Positions 29,236-39,454 are shown, counted from the stretch's first letter. The stretch is DNA of 64,000 nt from Microbacterium sp. NIBRBAC000506063 (GCF_017968845.1 NZ_CP072876.1:62001-126000), one strand, 5' to 3'. Notes: a model not told the origin generated them from the letters alone. Numbers and translations: made by a program.

Positions 29236-30069
29236 TCAGGACGCCGTCTTCTTCGCGGCCTTCTTCTTCGTACCTCCCTCGCGCTGGGCGCGCGATCGTT
29301 CGACGCTGGCGCGGAGCGCCTCCATGAGGTCGATGACCTCGCCGCCGGCATCCGCCTCCTGCTCGCCGAAGGTCTCCACCGTGTCGACCGCATCGCCCTT
29401 CTCGAGCTTCGCCTCGATGAGGGTGCGCAGCTCCTGCTGGTACTCGTCGACGTAGTTCTCGGGGTCGAAGTCGCTCGCGAAACTCTCCACGAGCGCCGCC
29501 GACAGCTCGAGCTCCTTGGCCGAGACCCGCACCGGCTCCTCCAGCGCCGGGAAGGTCGCCTCGCGCACCTCGTCGGCCCACAGCAGCGTCTGCAGCACCA
29601 GCACGTCGTCGCGGACGCGCAGGGCGGCGAGCCTCGTCTTCTGCCGCAGCGAGAACCGCACGATCGCGGTGCGCTCGGTCTGCTCGAGGGTCTTGCGCAG
29701 TAGCACGTAGGCCTTGGGCGAGGTGGAGTCCGGCTCCAGATAGTAGGCGCGGTCGAGGGTGAGCAGATCCACCTGCTCGCTCGGCACGAACTCGACGACC
29801 TCGATCTCTCGGCTGCGCTCGGAGGGCAGCGACTTCAGGTCGTCCTTCGTGAGGATCACGGTCCGTTCGCCGTCGTCGTAGGCCCGATCGATCTCCTTGT
29901 AGGGCACGACCTCGCCGTCGAGCTCGCACACGCGCTGGTAGCGGATGCGGCCGCCGTCCTTCTCGTGCACCTGGTGCAGCGGCACGTCGTGGTCCTCGGT
30001 CGCCGAGTACACCTTCACGGGCACGTTCACGAGACCGAACGTGAGCGCCCCCTTCCAGATCGCTCTCAT
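29236..30069 (-). CDS. ku: Non-homologous end joining protein Ku
   Basis: 277 residues, unbroken. Ku core: MRAIWKGALTFGLVNVPVKVYSAT, HQVHEKDGGRIRYQRVCELDG and TLDRAYYLEPDSTSPKAY. The C-terminus is Lys-rich (GGTKKKAAKKTAS), which in other bacteria helps DNA bridging. Homodimers bind broken ends and recruit LigD, which is encoded divergently 76 bases away. That gap must hold both promoters. Confidence 0.95.
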   Translation of the reverse strand: MRAIWKGALTFGLVNVPVKVYSATEDHDVPLHQVHEKDGGRIRYQRVCELDGEVVPYKEIDRAYDDGERTVILTKDDLKSLPSERSREIEVVEFVPSEQVDLLTLDRAYYLEPDSTSPKAYVLLRKTLEQTERTAIVRFSLRQKTRLAALRVRDDVLVLQTLLWADEVREATFPALEEPVRVSAKELELSAALVESFASDFDPENYVDEYQQELRTLIEAKLEKGDAVDTVETFGEQEADAGGEVIDLMEALRASVERSRAQREGGTKKKAAKKTAS

Positions 30070-30145
30070 AGCGTTAGCAGACACCATTTCGCGCCCGATT
30101 TCCAGGGGGATGTACGGCGCGCGCCCGCCATGGTAGGGATGGGCT

Positions 30146-32623
30146 ATGCCGAAGGAGCAGACGGTGCGGGTCGCGGGCGGATGCTGCGCGTCACGAATCT
30201 CGACAAGGTGCTGTACCCGGCGACCGGCACCACCAAGGGCGAGGTGATCGACTACGTCACCCGCATCGCCTCTGTCATGATCCCTCACCTCACCGGGCGC
30301 CCGGTCACCCGCAAGCGCTGGCCCGACGGCGTCGGCACGGCCGAGAACCCGGGAAAGTCCTTCTTCACGAAGGACCTCGAGCGCGGCACCCCTGAATGGA
30401 TCCATCGGATGCCGATCGAGCACGCCACCGGCGTCAAGGAGTATCCGCTCGCCGATGATCTCCCCACTCTCGTGCACCTCGCGCAGATGGCAGCGCTGGA
30501 GTTGCACGTGCCACAATGGCGTTTCCAGGCCGACGGCGGTAGGCGCCCGCCCGACCGTCTCGTGCTCGACCTCGATCCCGGGCCGGGCGCCGGGCTCACC
30601 GAGTGCGCCGAGGTGGCTCGCCTGGTTCGCGAGATCCTCGCCGGCATGGGCCTGGATCCGGTACCGGTGACCAGCGGCAGCAAGGGCATCCACCTGTACG
30701 CGGCGCTCCCAGGCACGCAGACGAGCGAAGAGGTCGCCGCCGTCGCCAAGGCGCTCGCGCAGGCGCTGGAGGCCGATCACCCCGATCTCGTCGTGAGTTC
30801 GATGAAACGGGCGCTGCGGGAGGGCAAGGTGCTCCTCGACTGGAGCCAGAACAACGGCTCCAAGACGACGGTGGCCCCCTACTCGCTGCGCGGGCGCCTG
30901 GAGCCGTGGGTCGCCGCGCCGCGCACCTGGGAGGAGCTGGACGACCCCGATCTGCGCCAGCTGCTTTTCGCCGAGGTGCTCGAGCGGGTCGAGGACAGCG
31001 GCGACCCCATGGCCGCGCTGGGCTTCCATGCCGGAGGGCGCGGTGCCGACAGCGGACCGCTGGCCGCCTACATCGCCAAGCGCACGGCGGGCAGGACTCC
31101 GGAACCGGTCCCCGCGGATGCCCATCCCGAGGTGGCCCTGCCTCCCGGCGAGCTCCCGCGGTTCGTCGTCCAGGAGCACCACGCGACCCGCCTGCACTGG
31201 GATCTGCGCCTCGAACGCGACGGCGTGCTGGTCAGCTGGGCGGTGCCGCGGGGCATCCCCGAGACCGCGACGCGCAACAACCTCGCGATCATGACCGAGG
31301 ATCACCCCCTGGAGTACGCCGAGTTCGCCGGCACCATCCCGAAGGGCCAGTACGGCGCGGGCACCATGACGATCTGGGACGAGGGCCGCTACGAACTCGA
31401 GAAGTGGCGCGACGACGAGGTCATCTTCACGCTCGAAGGGCAGCCCGGCGGGCCGCTGGGCCGGGTGCGGCTCGCCCTCATCCGCACGCAGGGCGAGGGC
31501 GAGAAGTCGCAGTGGCTGCTGCACCGGATGAAGTCGGACCCTTCGACCCGGCTCAGGGGACTGCCGCGGGCGCCCCCAGCGCGACGGCGGGCCCGTCGCG
31601 GCATCCGTGCAGGCCGATGGACCGCCGCTTCTGCCGATGCTCAGCACACCCGCGACTCCGGGCCTGGCGCGTGCAGCCTCGAAGCGTTGGGCGGACGATG
31701 GCGCGGCCTGGGCGGAGATGAAGTGGGACGGTATGCGTGCGCTCGGCGTCTGGGACGGCTCCCGGCTGCGGTTGCGGGCGCGCACCGGAAGCGACGTCAC
31801 CGCGAAGTACCCTGAGCTGACGGCAGTCCCCCTCAGCCGGGTCGAAGGGTCCGACCCGGGATTCGGTGAGCCCTGCATCGTCGATGGCGAGATCGTCGCG
31901 CTCGACGCCCGCGGGCGGCCGAGCTTCCCGCTGCTGCAGAAACGGATGAACCTCACCAAGAAGGAGGAGATCGCACGCGAGATGCCGCAGACACCCGTGC
32001 GTTATCTCCTCTTCGACGCGCTCTCCCGCAATGGCGAGGATCTCCGCCCGCTCCCCCTTGCCGAGCGGCGCGTGGCCCTGGAGGAGATCGGTGCGCACCT
32101 GGGGCCGCCGTTCGCCGTTCCCCCGGTCTTCGAAGACGTGGACGATGCGATCGAGGAGAGCCGTCGCCTCGGCCTGGAGGGCGTCGTCGTGAAGGATCCG
32201 CGCTCCGCCTATGCCGACGGCGAGCGCAGTGAGAACTGGCTCAAGGTGAAGTTCCTGCAGACGCAGGAGGTCGTCGTGGGCGGAATGCGGCCGGGCAAGG
32301 AGAGCCGGGCGTCGACCTTCGGCTCCCTCCTGCTCGGCATCCCCGACGACGGCGGCCTGCGGTATGTCGGGCGGGTCGGCACCGGTTTCTCCGACCGAGC
32401 GCTCGCCGACCTCCACACACGCCTGGACGCCCGTCGGCGGAAGACGAGCCCCTTCGTCGAGGTGCCGGACGACGTCGCCCGCGACGCGGTGTGGGTCCGT
32501 CCCGATCTCGTCGGCGAGGTCGAGTTCGCCGAGTTCACCCCGGACGGCGTCCTGCGGCACGCCCGCTGGCGCGGCATCCGCTCCGACAAGCGACCCGAGG
32601 ATGTGCGACGCGAGACCACGTGA
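30146..32623 (+). CDS. ligD: Multifunctional ATP-dependent DNA ligase D
   Basis: About 826 residues in the order polymerase, phosphoesterase, ligase, as in mycobacterial LigD. Polymerase: NLDKVLYPATGTTKGEVI, catalytic LVLDLDPGPGAG, SGSKGIHLYAAL. Phosphoesterase: HHATRLHWDLRLE and GTIPKGQYGAGTM. Ligase: adenylated Lys in EMKWDGMRALG, then IVDGEIVALD and GLEGVVVKDPRS. Works with Ku in end joining. Three single-base losses: near 30174 (start region), and near 31557 and 31585 between the phosphoesterase and ligase domains. Two inverted copies of the dispersed short repeat lie in frame at 31536 and 31827; the first falls in the linker. Confidence 0.93.
31536..31560 (+). repeat. Dispersed short repeat in ligD, forward copy
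   Basis: GGACCCTTCGACCCGG followed by CTCAGGGGA. It lies in frame at the junction of the phosphoesterase and ligase domains and encodes DPSTRLRG. The run of four G at its end is the site of one probable base loss, since the inverted partner has five. Confidence 0.75.
31827..31852 (-). repeat. Dispersed short repeat in ligD, inverted copy
   Basis: On the minus strand it reads GGACCCTTCGACCCGG, then CTGAGGGGGA. In the gene it encodes VPLSRVEGSD in the early ligase domain. Together with the copy at 31536 it forms an inverted pair 290 bases apart. Confidence 0.75.
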
Positions 32624-32626
32624 CGA

Positions 32627-33212
32627 TCACACCCGCGTGAGGATCCCCCCGACAGCGTCTCGGAGGATCGCGTCGGCCTCGTCGTGCGTGAGGCGTTCCT
32701 CGCCCGGCGACATGAGACCGATCCCCACACCGTCGATCAGCGCCAGCAGCAGACGGACGTGTCGCGGGACGCGAGCGCGCTCCACGACCCCTCCTCGGCG
32801 AGTTGCTCTAACCAGAGGGTGGCCCGATGCCTTCCGCGACTCACGAGCAGCGCCCAGACATGCAGGACCTCTGGGGAGGCGTCGGGCTGCAGCACGGCCG
32901 TGACTTGGGCGACCCACTGGGCGAGGGAGAGTTCGTCCGCACCGCGCGGGGAAGAAACTGCCACAGGCACTCGACGAGCCGGTCTTCGGCGGAGACCGCG
33001 GTCTCGGCGATGCGCAGGTCACGGAGGTTCGCGTCGAACGTGGCGCCGAGCACCGCATCGTGCAGCTCCTGCTGCGTCGGGAAGTAGTGCCGCAGCGTGC
33101 TCGCCCCGATGCCGGCCCGCGTCGCGACGGATCGCACGCTCACCGCGGCCAGACCCCCGGTTGCGGCGAGCTCACGTGCGGCGGCGAGAATCTGCTTGCG
33201 TCGATCGACCAC
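32627..33212 (-). CDS. TetR family transcriptional regulator
   Basis: About 195 residues, GTG start after AAAGGA. The N-terminal TetR helix-turn-helix is RKQILAAARELAATGGLAAVSVRSVATRAGIGASTLRHYFPTQ with the usual Tyr-Phe end. The C-terminal part is a ligand and dimer domain. It is divergent from the membrane protein gene at 33305, and a 30-base palindrome lies between them. Two breaks near 32950 and 32790 are repaired by one C and one G in the coding strand. Confidence 0.88.
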
Positions 33213-33228
33213 TGCCCCGTCCTTTCGA

Positions 33229-33258
33229 TTAGCACATCGTACTAGTACGGTGTGCTAA
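33229..33258. promoter_or_regulatory. TetR operator, near-perfect 30-base palindrome
   Basis: The half sites TTAGCACA (33229-33236) and TGTGCTAA (33251-33258) flank a centre built on GTACTAGTAC (33239-33248). Only one base pair of the 30 fails to match. It lies 17 bases before the TetR start and 46 before the membrane gene start, so one bound dimer pair could silence both. Confidence 0.85.
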
Positions 33259-33304
33259 CATCAATCCTGCCCATTGGCACAGTGTACGAGAACGTGAGAT
33301 CCAG

Positions 33305-33784
33305 ATGACCGAGGCCCTCCAGAGCTTCACCGAGTCCCTCCCGACAGCGCTCCAGTGGCTGGGGCTCATCCTGCTGGGGGCGATCCCCTTCGTCGAGTCC
33401 TACCTCGGCTCGATCATCGGTGTCTTCGCCGGCGTGCCGCCGGTCATCGCGATCGCCGCGGCGGTCATCGGCAACGTCCTCTCGATGCTCGTCTTCGTGC
33501 TGGCCGCCCACGGCATCCGCTCCCGCGCCACCCGCGACCGCGATCCGCAGGAGCTCTCGCCCCGCCGCCAGAAGCTCAAGCAGCGCTTCGACCGCTACGG
33601 CGTCGCCGGAGTCAGCCTGCTCGGCCAGCTGGTTCTGGCAAGCCAGCTCACCTCGGTGGCCCTCGTGTCCTTCGGCGCTTCGCGCAACGCGGTGATCTTC
33701 TGGCAGACGGTGTCGATCACCCTGTGGGGCATCGCCTGCGGACTGCTCGCGGTCGGCGGCATCAACCTCTTCGCGGGGCGCTGA
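33305..33784 (+). CDS. Small membrane protein, possible small multidrug export family
   Basis: 159 residues, unbroken, four or five hydrophobic segments. LLGAIPFVESYLGSIIGVFAGV near the N-terminus and FDRYGVAGVSLLGQLVLASQLTS resemble proteins annotated as small multidrug exporters (Sm_multidrug_ex), but I am not certain. Under control of the divergent TetR gene, to judge by the palindrome at 33229. Its 3' end overlaps the next minus-strand gene by 23 bases. Confidence 0.7.
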   Translation: MTEALQSFTESLPTALQWLGLILLGAIPFVESYLGSIIGVFAGVPPVIAIAAAVIGNVLSMLVFVLAAHGIRSRATRDRDPQELSPRRQKLKQRFDRYGVAGVSLLGQLVLASQLTSVALVSFGASRNAVIFWQTVSITLWGIACGLLAVGGINLFAGR

Positions 33785-34491
33785 CGTCCGCCTCGGGGGT
33801 GACCGCGGTCTCCCCCGGGGCGATGCCGCGCGCTCTCCCGTACCAGACCACGAGAGCGGCCAACGCCGCGATCAGCACCGCGATTCCGACGATGTAGCCG
33901 GCGACGCCCAGGTACCCGCCCGGCACCTGGTGCGGATCGAGGAACGGATAGGGATACCACCACGGGTCGCCCGTGAGGGCGCTGTGATGAGCGGGCCGCG
34001 GACGAGCGTGTACACAGCCCAGACGATCGGGTAGCCGACGATGATCAGGATCGCTCCCCAGCCCAGCCGCCTGCGGCGAGGAGCGACGAAGAGATCGATC
34101 GCGAGGTAGACGGGCGCGATCACGTGCAAGACCTCGTTCGACCAGGGGACGGTAGCGCCCTGCGGCAGCTCGATCCCGCGCAGCAGGGTGTTGTAGACGA
34201 TCCCCGTCGTGAGCATGTAGGTCGTGGCGGCCGCGAGCAGCACGGCGAACCAGCGCGGCTCGGGCACCGTCAGATCGCGCGTGCGCAGGAGCAGCACGCC
34301 GCCGATCAGCAGCGCCGCGCAGGCGATCAGATTCGACTGGATCGTGAAGAAGCTGAAGAAGTTCGCCGCCGCCGTGGGGACCACGGGGGCCGGTCCGCGT
34401 AGAAGGCCATCGTGACCTGCAGTTGCGCCCCGATGGCTGCGGCGATGAGCACAGCGGTGCCGAGCCTCATCACAATGAAAACCCCGCGCAT
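33762..34491 (-). CDS. Pr6Pr family membrane protein
   Basis: About 243 residues with six hydrophobic segments. NFFSFFTIQSNLIA, YNTLLRGIELPQGATVPWSNEVLHV and the closing PWWYPYPFLDP block are typical of the Pr6Pr family, of unknown function. The start could also be the ATG at 34470. Two breaks near 34388 and 33980 are each repaired by one C. The C-terminus ends inside the convergent gene, an antiparallel overlap of 23 bases that holds only if the second repair is right. Confidence 0.75.
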
Positions 34492-34566
34492 TCGGATCCC
34501 TCTCTCCTCGGACTCGCCGCTCCCTACGCTAGCGGCTCCCCGCCGCGACCGAGAAGTGATGAGGGC

Positions 34567-35483
34567 TCAGGCGTGCGCGTCCTCGCATTCGGCGCGGCCG
34601 GCGGGTTCGAGTTGGAAGGTCGAGTGCTCGACGTCGAAGTGCTCGGCCAGGCACTCCTGCAACTGCTCGAGGAGTCCGGCGGCACCGCCCTGCGCGAGCA
34701 CAGCGGGGTCGACGGCGACATGGGCGGTGAAGACGGGCGCACCGCGGGTGAGCTGCCAGACGTGCACATCGTGGACGCTCTCCACGCCCGCAAGGCCCAG
34801 GATGTGCTCGCGGATCTCGCCGACGTGCGTGCCCTTCGGCGCCGATTCGGCGAGCACGGAGAAGACCTCGCGCAGCAGCGAGAGCGCGCGGGGATGATGA
34901 GCACGGCGATCACGAGCGAGGCGATCGCATCCGCCGGCATCCATCCGGTCGCGACGATGACGACGGCGGCGACGATGACCATCGCCGAGCCGATCAGGTC
35001 GCCCAGCACCTCCAGGTAGGCGCCGCGCACGTTGATGCTGCGCTTCTGCGCCGAACTCAGCAGCCACAGCGCGAAGGCATTGGCGAGCAGACCGATCACG
35101 GCGACCACGAGCATGGGCCCGCCGAGGACCTCGACCTCTTCGGGGCTCACGAGCCGTCCGATGCCCTCGATACCCACCCATGTCGCGAGCGCGAGCAGGA
35201 TCGTGCCGTTGATGAGCGCGCCGAACACCTCCGCGCGCTGGTAGCCGAAGGTGCGCCGGTCATCGGCGGGCCGCGAGGCGACCGTGCTCGCGATGAGGGC
35301 GATCACCAAGGCCGAGGAGTCGGCGAACATATGCGCGGCATCCGCCAGCAGCGCGAGCGACCCCGTGAGGATCGCCCCGACGACCTGCACGACCATGACA
35401 GTCGCCGTGACGGCGAGCGAGATCGCGAGGAGGCGGCGGTTGCCCGCCGATCGGATGCCTGCGGCAGGCGCGTGATCGTGCAT
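34567..35483 (-). CDS. Cation diffusion facilitator (CzcD/ZitB-like metal exporter)
   Basis: About 305 residues with six membrane segments. The metal site in helix 2 is LADAAHMFADSSALVIAL (His and Asp pair), and the matching acidic site in helix 5 is GWMPADAIASLVIAVLI. The cytosolic C-terminal domain (VHDVHVWQLTRGAPVFTAHVAV) has the usual fold with metal-binding His residues. The N-terminus MHDHAPAAG adds two His. It exports Zn or related ions in exchange for protons. One break near 34893 in four G of the plus strand restores LIIPRALSLLREVF. Confidence 0.88.
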
Positions 35484-35561
35484 GCCACCAGGCTAGGCCG
35501 GTTCCGCACGCGAGAGGCCGGTCAGGGGCCGTTTCCGCCTAGTCGGGAAGGGTAACGATTC

Positions 35562-36169
35562 TCAGTAGCGCGGAAGGTCTTCCAGCAACGGCACGAGCGC
35601 CTCGAAAGCGCGGGCGCGGTGCGACTGGGTCTGCTTCTCCTCGGCGGTGAACTCCCCACCGTGCGCTCGGCGGCATCCGTCTGTCCGTCCGGGATGAAGA
35701 TCGGGTCGTAGCCGAAGCCGCCCTCCCCGGAGCGCTCGGTCGCCAGGCGCCCGGGCCACCTTCCCTCCACCGTGTGCTCGGTGCCGTCGGGGGCCACCAG
35801 CGCGATCGTCGAGACGAACTGCGCCGCGCGGTGGGGGTCTGCGATGTCCGAGAGCTGGTCGAGCAGCAGCTCGAGGTTCGCCGTGGCGTCCTTGGCATGG
35901 CCCGCCCAGTACGCCGAGAACACACCGGGTGACCCGCCGAGCACGTCGACGCAGATCCCCGAGTCGTCGGCGAGCGCGGGAAGACCGGTGTGAGCGGATG
36001 CCGCACGCGCCTTGATCAACGCGTTCTCGGCGAAGGTGACGCCGTCTTCGACCGGCTCGGGGCCGTCGTAGCCGACGACCTCCAGGTCCGGGCGCACCCG
36101 TGCGACGATCTGGGCGAACTCGGCGACCTTGTGCGGATTGTGGGTCGCCAGGACGACGCGCGCGCTCAC
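35562..36169 (-). CDS. rdgB: RdgB/HAM1 family non-canonical purine NTP pyrophosphatase
   Basis: About 202 residues. It removes ITP and XTP from the nucleotide pool. Seen are [14 protein letters not shown] at the N-terminus, [52 protein letters not shown] and [10 protein letters not shown]. The ATG overlaps the rph stop. One break near 35656 in four C of the plus strand restores [16 protein letters not shown]. Confidence 0.93.
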
Positions 36170-36905
36170 CGAGCGGCCTCCAGTGCCGCCAGTTGGTGCG
36201 CACGCAGGTCGGCGCAGCCGTTCACGCCGAGCTCCAGCAGCGCATCGAGCTCGCGCTTGTCGAAGGGCGCGCCCTCAGCGGTGCCCTGCACCTCGACGAA
36301 GAGGCCGCGGCCCGTGACGACGACGTTCATGTCGGTCTCGGCGCGCACGTCCTCGACGTAGGCGAGGTCGAGCATGGGCTCGCCGTCGATGATGCCGACC
36401 GAGACGGCGGCGACGGAGTCGTGCAGCACCTGCGCCTTCTGGGGATGAACTTCTTCGCCCGGCCCCACTCGATCGCATCCGCGAGTGCGACGTAGGCGCC
36501 GGTGATCGCCGCGGTGCGCGTGCCGCCGTCGGCCTGCAGCACATCGCAGTCGATCACGATCGTGTTCTCGCCGAGGCTCTTGGTGTCGACGACGGCGCGC
36601 AGCGCGCGGCCGATCAGTCGCGAGATCTCGTGCGTGCGCCCGCCCAGGCGGCCCTTGACGCTCTCGCGGTCGTTGCGGCTGTTCGTGGCCCGCGGCAGCA
36701 TCGCGTACTCGGCCGTCACCCAGCCCTTGCCCTTGCCGGTGAGCCAGCGCGGCACGCCGTTGGTGAACGACGCCGTGCACAGCACCTTCGTGCCGCCGAA
36801 GCTGATGAGCGCCGAGCCCTCGGCGTGCGCGCTCCAGCCGCGCTCGATCGTGATGGGGCGGAGCTGGTCGGTGGTGCGGCCGTCCGCGCGGACGATGTCG
36901 GTCAT
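36166..36905 (-). CDS. rph: Ribonuclease PH
   Basis: About 246 residues. A phosphate-dependent exonuclease that trims tRNA 3' ends. [64 protein letters not shown], and [22 protein letters not shown] are all typical. It lies between murI and rdgB, a usual order. One break near 36444 in four G of the plus strand is fixed to [19 protein letters not shown]. Confidence 0.94.
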
Positions 36906-36924
36906 GGGGATCCTTCGGGTGTGT

Positions 36925-37748
36925 TCAGTCCAGAGCGGGCAGGTCGATGACACCGGTCTGCACGAGCTGCACCTCGCGCACCTCCCCGCCCATGAGGCGG
37001 TTGGCGAGACCGGTGAAGTCCGCGGCGGAGTCGCCGGTGGCTTCGTAGACGATCGTGGGCCGGGCATCCGGCGGCGCGAGCAGGCCACCGCGCACGAGCT
37101 GACGGTAGACGCTGTTCGCCGTCTCGTCGTCGCTGGAGACGAGGGTGACGCCCTCCCCATGACGTAGCTGATGGCGCCGCGCAGGAAGGGGTAGTGCGTG
37201 CAGCCGAGCACGAGCGTGTCGACGCCGGCGTCCTTGAGCGGGGCGAGGTAGCCCTCGGCGGTGGCGAGCACCTCGGGTGTACCGGTGATCCCGGCCTCGA
37301 CGAACTCGACGAAGCGCGGGCAGGCGGCGGTGAACACCTCGAGCCTCTCGTCGACCTCGAGCATGTCCTGATAGGCGCGGGAGGCGATCGTGCCGACCGT
37401 GCCGATGACACCGATGCGGCCGTTGCGGGTCGTGGAGATCGCGCTGCGCACGGCGGGCCCGATCACCTCGACGACGGGAACGCTGTAGCGCTCGCGTGCA
37501 TCGCGCAGAAGAGCGGCGGATGCCGTGTTGCAGGCGATCACGAGCATCTTCACACCCTGATCGACGAGGGTGTCGAGCACCTCGAGCCCGTAGCGGCGGA
37601 CGTCGGCGATGGGCTTGGGACCGTAGGGAGAATGGGCGGTGTCGCCGATGTAGACGATCGACTCTCGCGGCAGCTGGGCGCGGATCGCGCGGGCCACCGT
37701 GAGCCCGCCGACGCCCGAGTCGAAGATGCCGATCGGTGCGTCGTTCAC
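36925..37748 (-). CDS. murI: Glutamate racemase
   Basis: About 274 residues. It makes D-glutamate for peptidoglycan. The two catalytic Cys lie in [12 protein letters not shown] and [14 protein letters not shown], and the N-terminus is [17 protein letters not shown]. One break near 37157 in four C of the plus strand restores [21 protein letters not shown]. It is divergent from pncB, with an 80-base control region. Confidence 0.94.
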
Positions 37749-37828
37749 CTTCCCAGCCTACCCGGCCGGATGCCGGTCGCTCACTAGACTGACGCCATGC
37801 GATGCACTGAGCGACGGCAGGAGTCGAA

Positions 37829-39178
37829 GTGACCGCCTCCACGGCCCTGCTGACCGACCGCTACGAACTGACGATGCTGAGCGCGGCACTGCGCGATGGC
37901 ACGGCGTCCCGCCCCTGCGTCTTCGAGCTCTTCTCCCGCCGACTCTCCGGCGGACGTCGCTTCGGCGTCGTCGCCGGCACCGGCCGCCTGCTCTCGCTGC
38001 TGCGCGACTTTCGCTTCGGCGACGACGAACTGCGGTTCCTGCGCGATGAGGGAGTGGCGGATGCCGAGACCCTCCGCTATCTGGAGGACTACCGCTTCAC
38101 GGGGTCGATCCAGGGCTACCACGAGGGCGAGATCTACTTCCCCGGTTCCCCGATCCTCACCGTCGAGGGCAGCTTCGGCGATGCCGTCGTGCTCGAGACC
38201 CTCGCGCTGAGCGTGCTCAACCACGACTCGGCGGTCGCGACCGCCGCGAGCCGGATGAGCATCGCCGCCGGCGACCGCCCACTGGCCGAGATGGGCTCGC
38301 GCCGGGCCGCCGAGCAGTCCGCCGTCGCCGCCGCCCGCGCCGCCTACATCGCCGGCTTCGACGCGACGAGCAACCTGGAGGCGGGCCGCACCTGGGGCAT
38401 CCCGACCATGGGCACCGCCGCCCACTCCTGGACGCTCCTGCACGACTCCGAGGAAGACGCCTTCCGCGCACAGGTCGCCGAGCTCGGCGTCGACACGACC
38501 CTCCTCGTCGACACCTACGACACCGCCGAAGGCGTGCGCACCGCGATCCGGGTCGCCGGCACCGAGCTGGGCGGCGTGCGCATCGACTCGGGCGACCTGC
38601 CGCTGGTCGCCGCCGAGGTGCGCGAGCTCCTCGACTCGCTGGGCGCCACAAGCACGAAGATCACGGTGACCAGCGATCTCGACGAGTACGCGATCGCAGC
38701 CCTCGCCGCATCCCCCGTCGACTCCTACGGCGTGGGCACCTCGGTCGTCACCGGCTCCGGCTACCCGACCGCCTCGATGGTGTACAAGCTCGTCGCCCGG
38801 CAGGATGCCGCAGGTTCCTGGGTCGGCGTCGCCAAGGCCTCCGCCGACAAGGGATCCCAGGGCGGCCGCAAGGCCGCGTTCCGGTCGCTGTCGAACGGGA
38901 CGGCCACGGCCGAGACGATCACGGTCTCGGACGGCTTCGAGCCGCTGGGCGCGGCAGTTCCCCTGAGCCTGGTCGAAGGGTCCGACTTCCCCGATGCCCG
39001 CCCGCTGCAGGTGACGCTCGTCGAGGCCGGCGAGATCGACACCGCGTACGAGGGCGCAGCCGGCACCGAGCGCGCGCGTGCGCACCACCTGCAGGCGCGC
39101 GAGGAGCTTCCCGTGCGGGCGCTCGCGCTCAGCAAGTCGGATCCGGCGATCCCGACTGTCTTTCTCGACGTCGAGTGA
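37829..39178 (+). CDS. pncB: Nicotinate phosphoribosyltransferase
   Basis: 449 residues, unbroken, GTG start. It joins nicotinate to PRPP for NAD salvage. LLTDRYELTMLSAALRDG, RFTGSIQGYHEGEIYFPGSPIL, TMGTAAHSWTLLHDSEEDAF, RIDSGDLPLVA and GVGTSVVTGSGYPTASMVYKL are family motifs. A copy of the dispersed short repeat sits in frame at 38958-38983 near the C-terminus and encodes VPLSLVEGSDF; this part is outside the catalytic core. Confidence 0.94.
   Translation: MTASTALLTDRYELTMLSAALRDGTASRPCVFELFSRRLSGGRRFGVVAGTGRLLSLLRDFRFGDDELRFLRDEGVADAETLRYLEDYRFTGSIQGYHEGEIYFPGSPILTVEGSFGDAVVLETLALSVLNHDSAVATAASRMSIAAGDRPLAEMGSRRAAEQSAVAAARAAYIAGFDATSNLEAGRTWGIPTMGTAAHSWTLLHDSEEDAFRAQVAELGVDTTLLVDTYDTAEGVRTAIRVAGTELGGVRIDSGDLPLVAAEVRELLDSLGATSTKITVTSDLDEYAIAALAASPVDSYGVGTSVVTGSGYPTASMVYKLVARQDAAGSWVGVAKASADKGSQGGRKAAFRSLSNGTATAETITVSDGFEPLGAAVPLSLVEGSDFPDARPLQVTLVEAGEIDTAYEGAAGTERARAHHLQAREELPVRALALSKSDPAIPTVFLDVE
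38958..38983 (-). repeat. Dispersed short repeat inside pncB
   Basis: On the minus strand it reads GGACCCTTCGACCAGG, then CTCAGGGGAA. It lies in frame and adds about ten residues in a variable part of the protein. It is nearly identical to the copies at 9446, 31536 and 31827. Confidence 0.75.
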
Positions 39179-39187
39179 ATCCGCGCG

Positions 39188-39454
39188 TCACTTCGTGAGC
39201 GACTCGTAGATCTCTTTGCACGTCGGGCACACGGGGAACTTCTCGGGGTCGCGCCCCGGCGTCCACTTCTTGCCGCACAGCGCGCGCACGGGCTTTCCCG
39301 TGATCGCCGATTCGAGGATCTTGTCCTTCTTCACGTAGTGCGAGAACCGCTCGTGGTCACCGGGCTCGATGGTCTCCTCGCGCAGGAGTTCTTCGAGTTC
39401 GCGATCGAGGATGGCGGTGCCGCCCTCTCCGGGGCTGTCCAGCGGAGTACTCAT
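39188..39454 (-). CDS. DUF3039 domain-containing protein
   Basis: 88 residues, unbroken. Family pattern: HERFSHYVKKDKILESAITGKPVRALCGKKWTPGRDPEKFPVCPTCKEIYESL. The Cys in ALCGKKW and the pair in PVCPTCK look like a small zinc site. Conserved in actinobacteria; function unknown. It converges on pncB with a 9-base gap. Confidence 0.88.
   Translation of the reverse strand: MSTPLDSPGEGGTAILDRELEELLREETIEPGDHERFSHYVKKDKILESAITGKPVRALCGKKWTPGRDPEKFPVCPTCKEIYESLTK

Noticed and set aside
29236-31959. 907-residue frame extending ku upstream
   Set aside because: The N-terminal two thirds are antisense to ligD. Ku begins at MRAIWKGALTFG.
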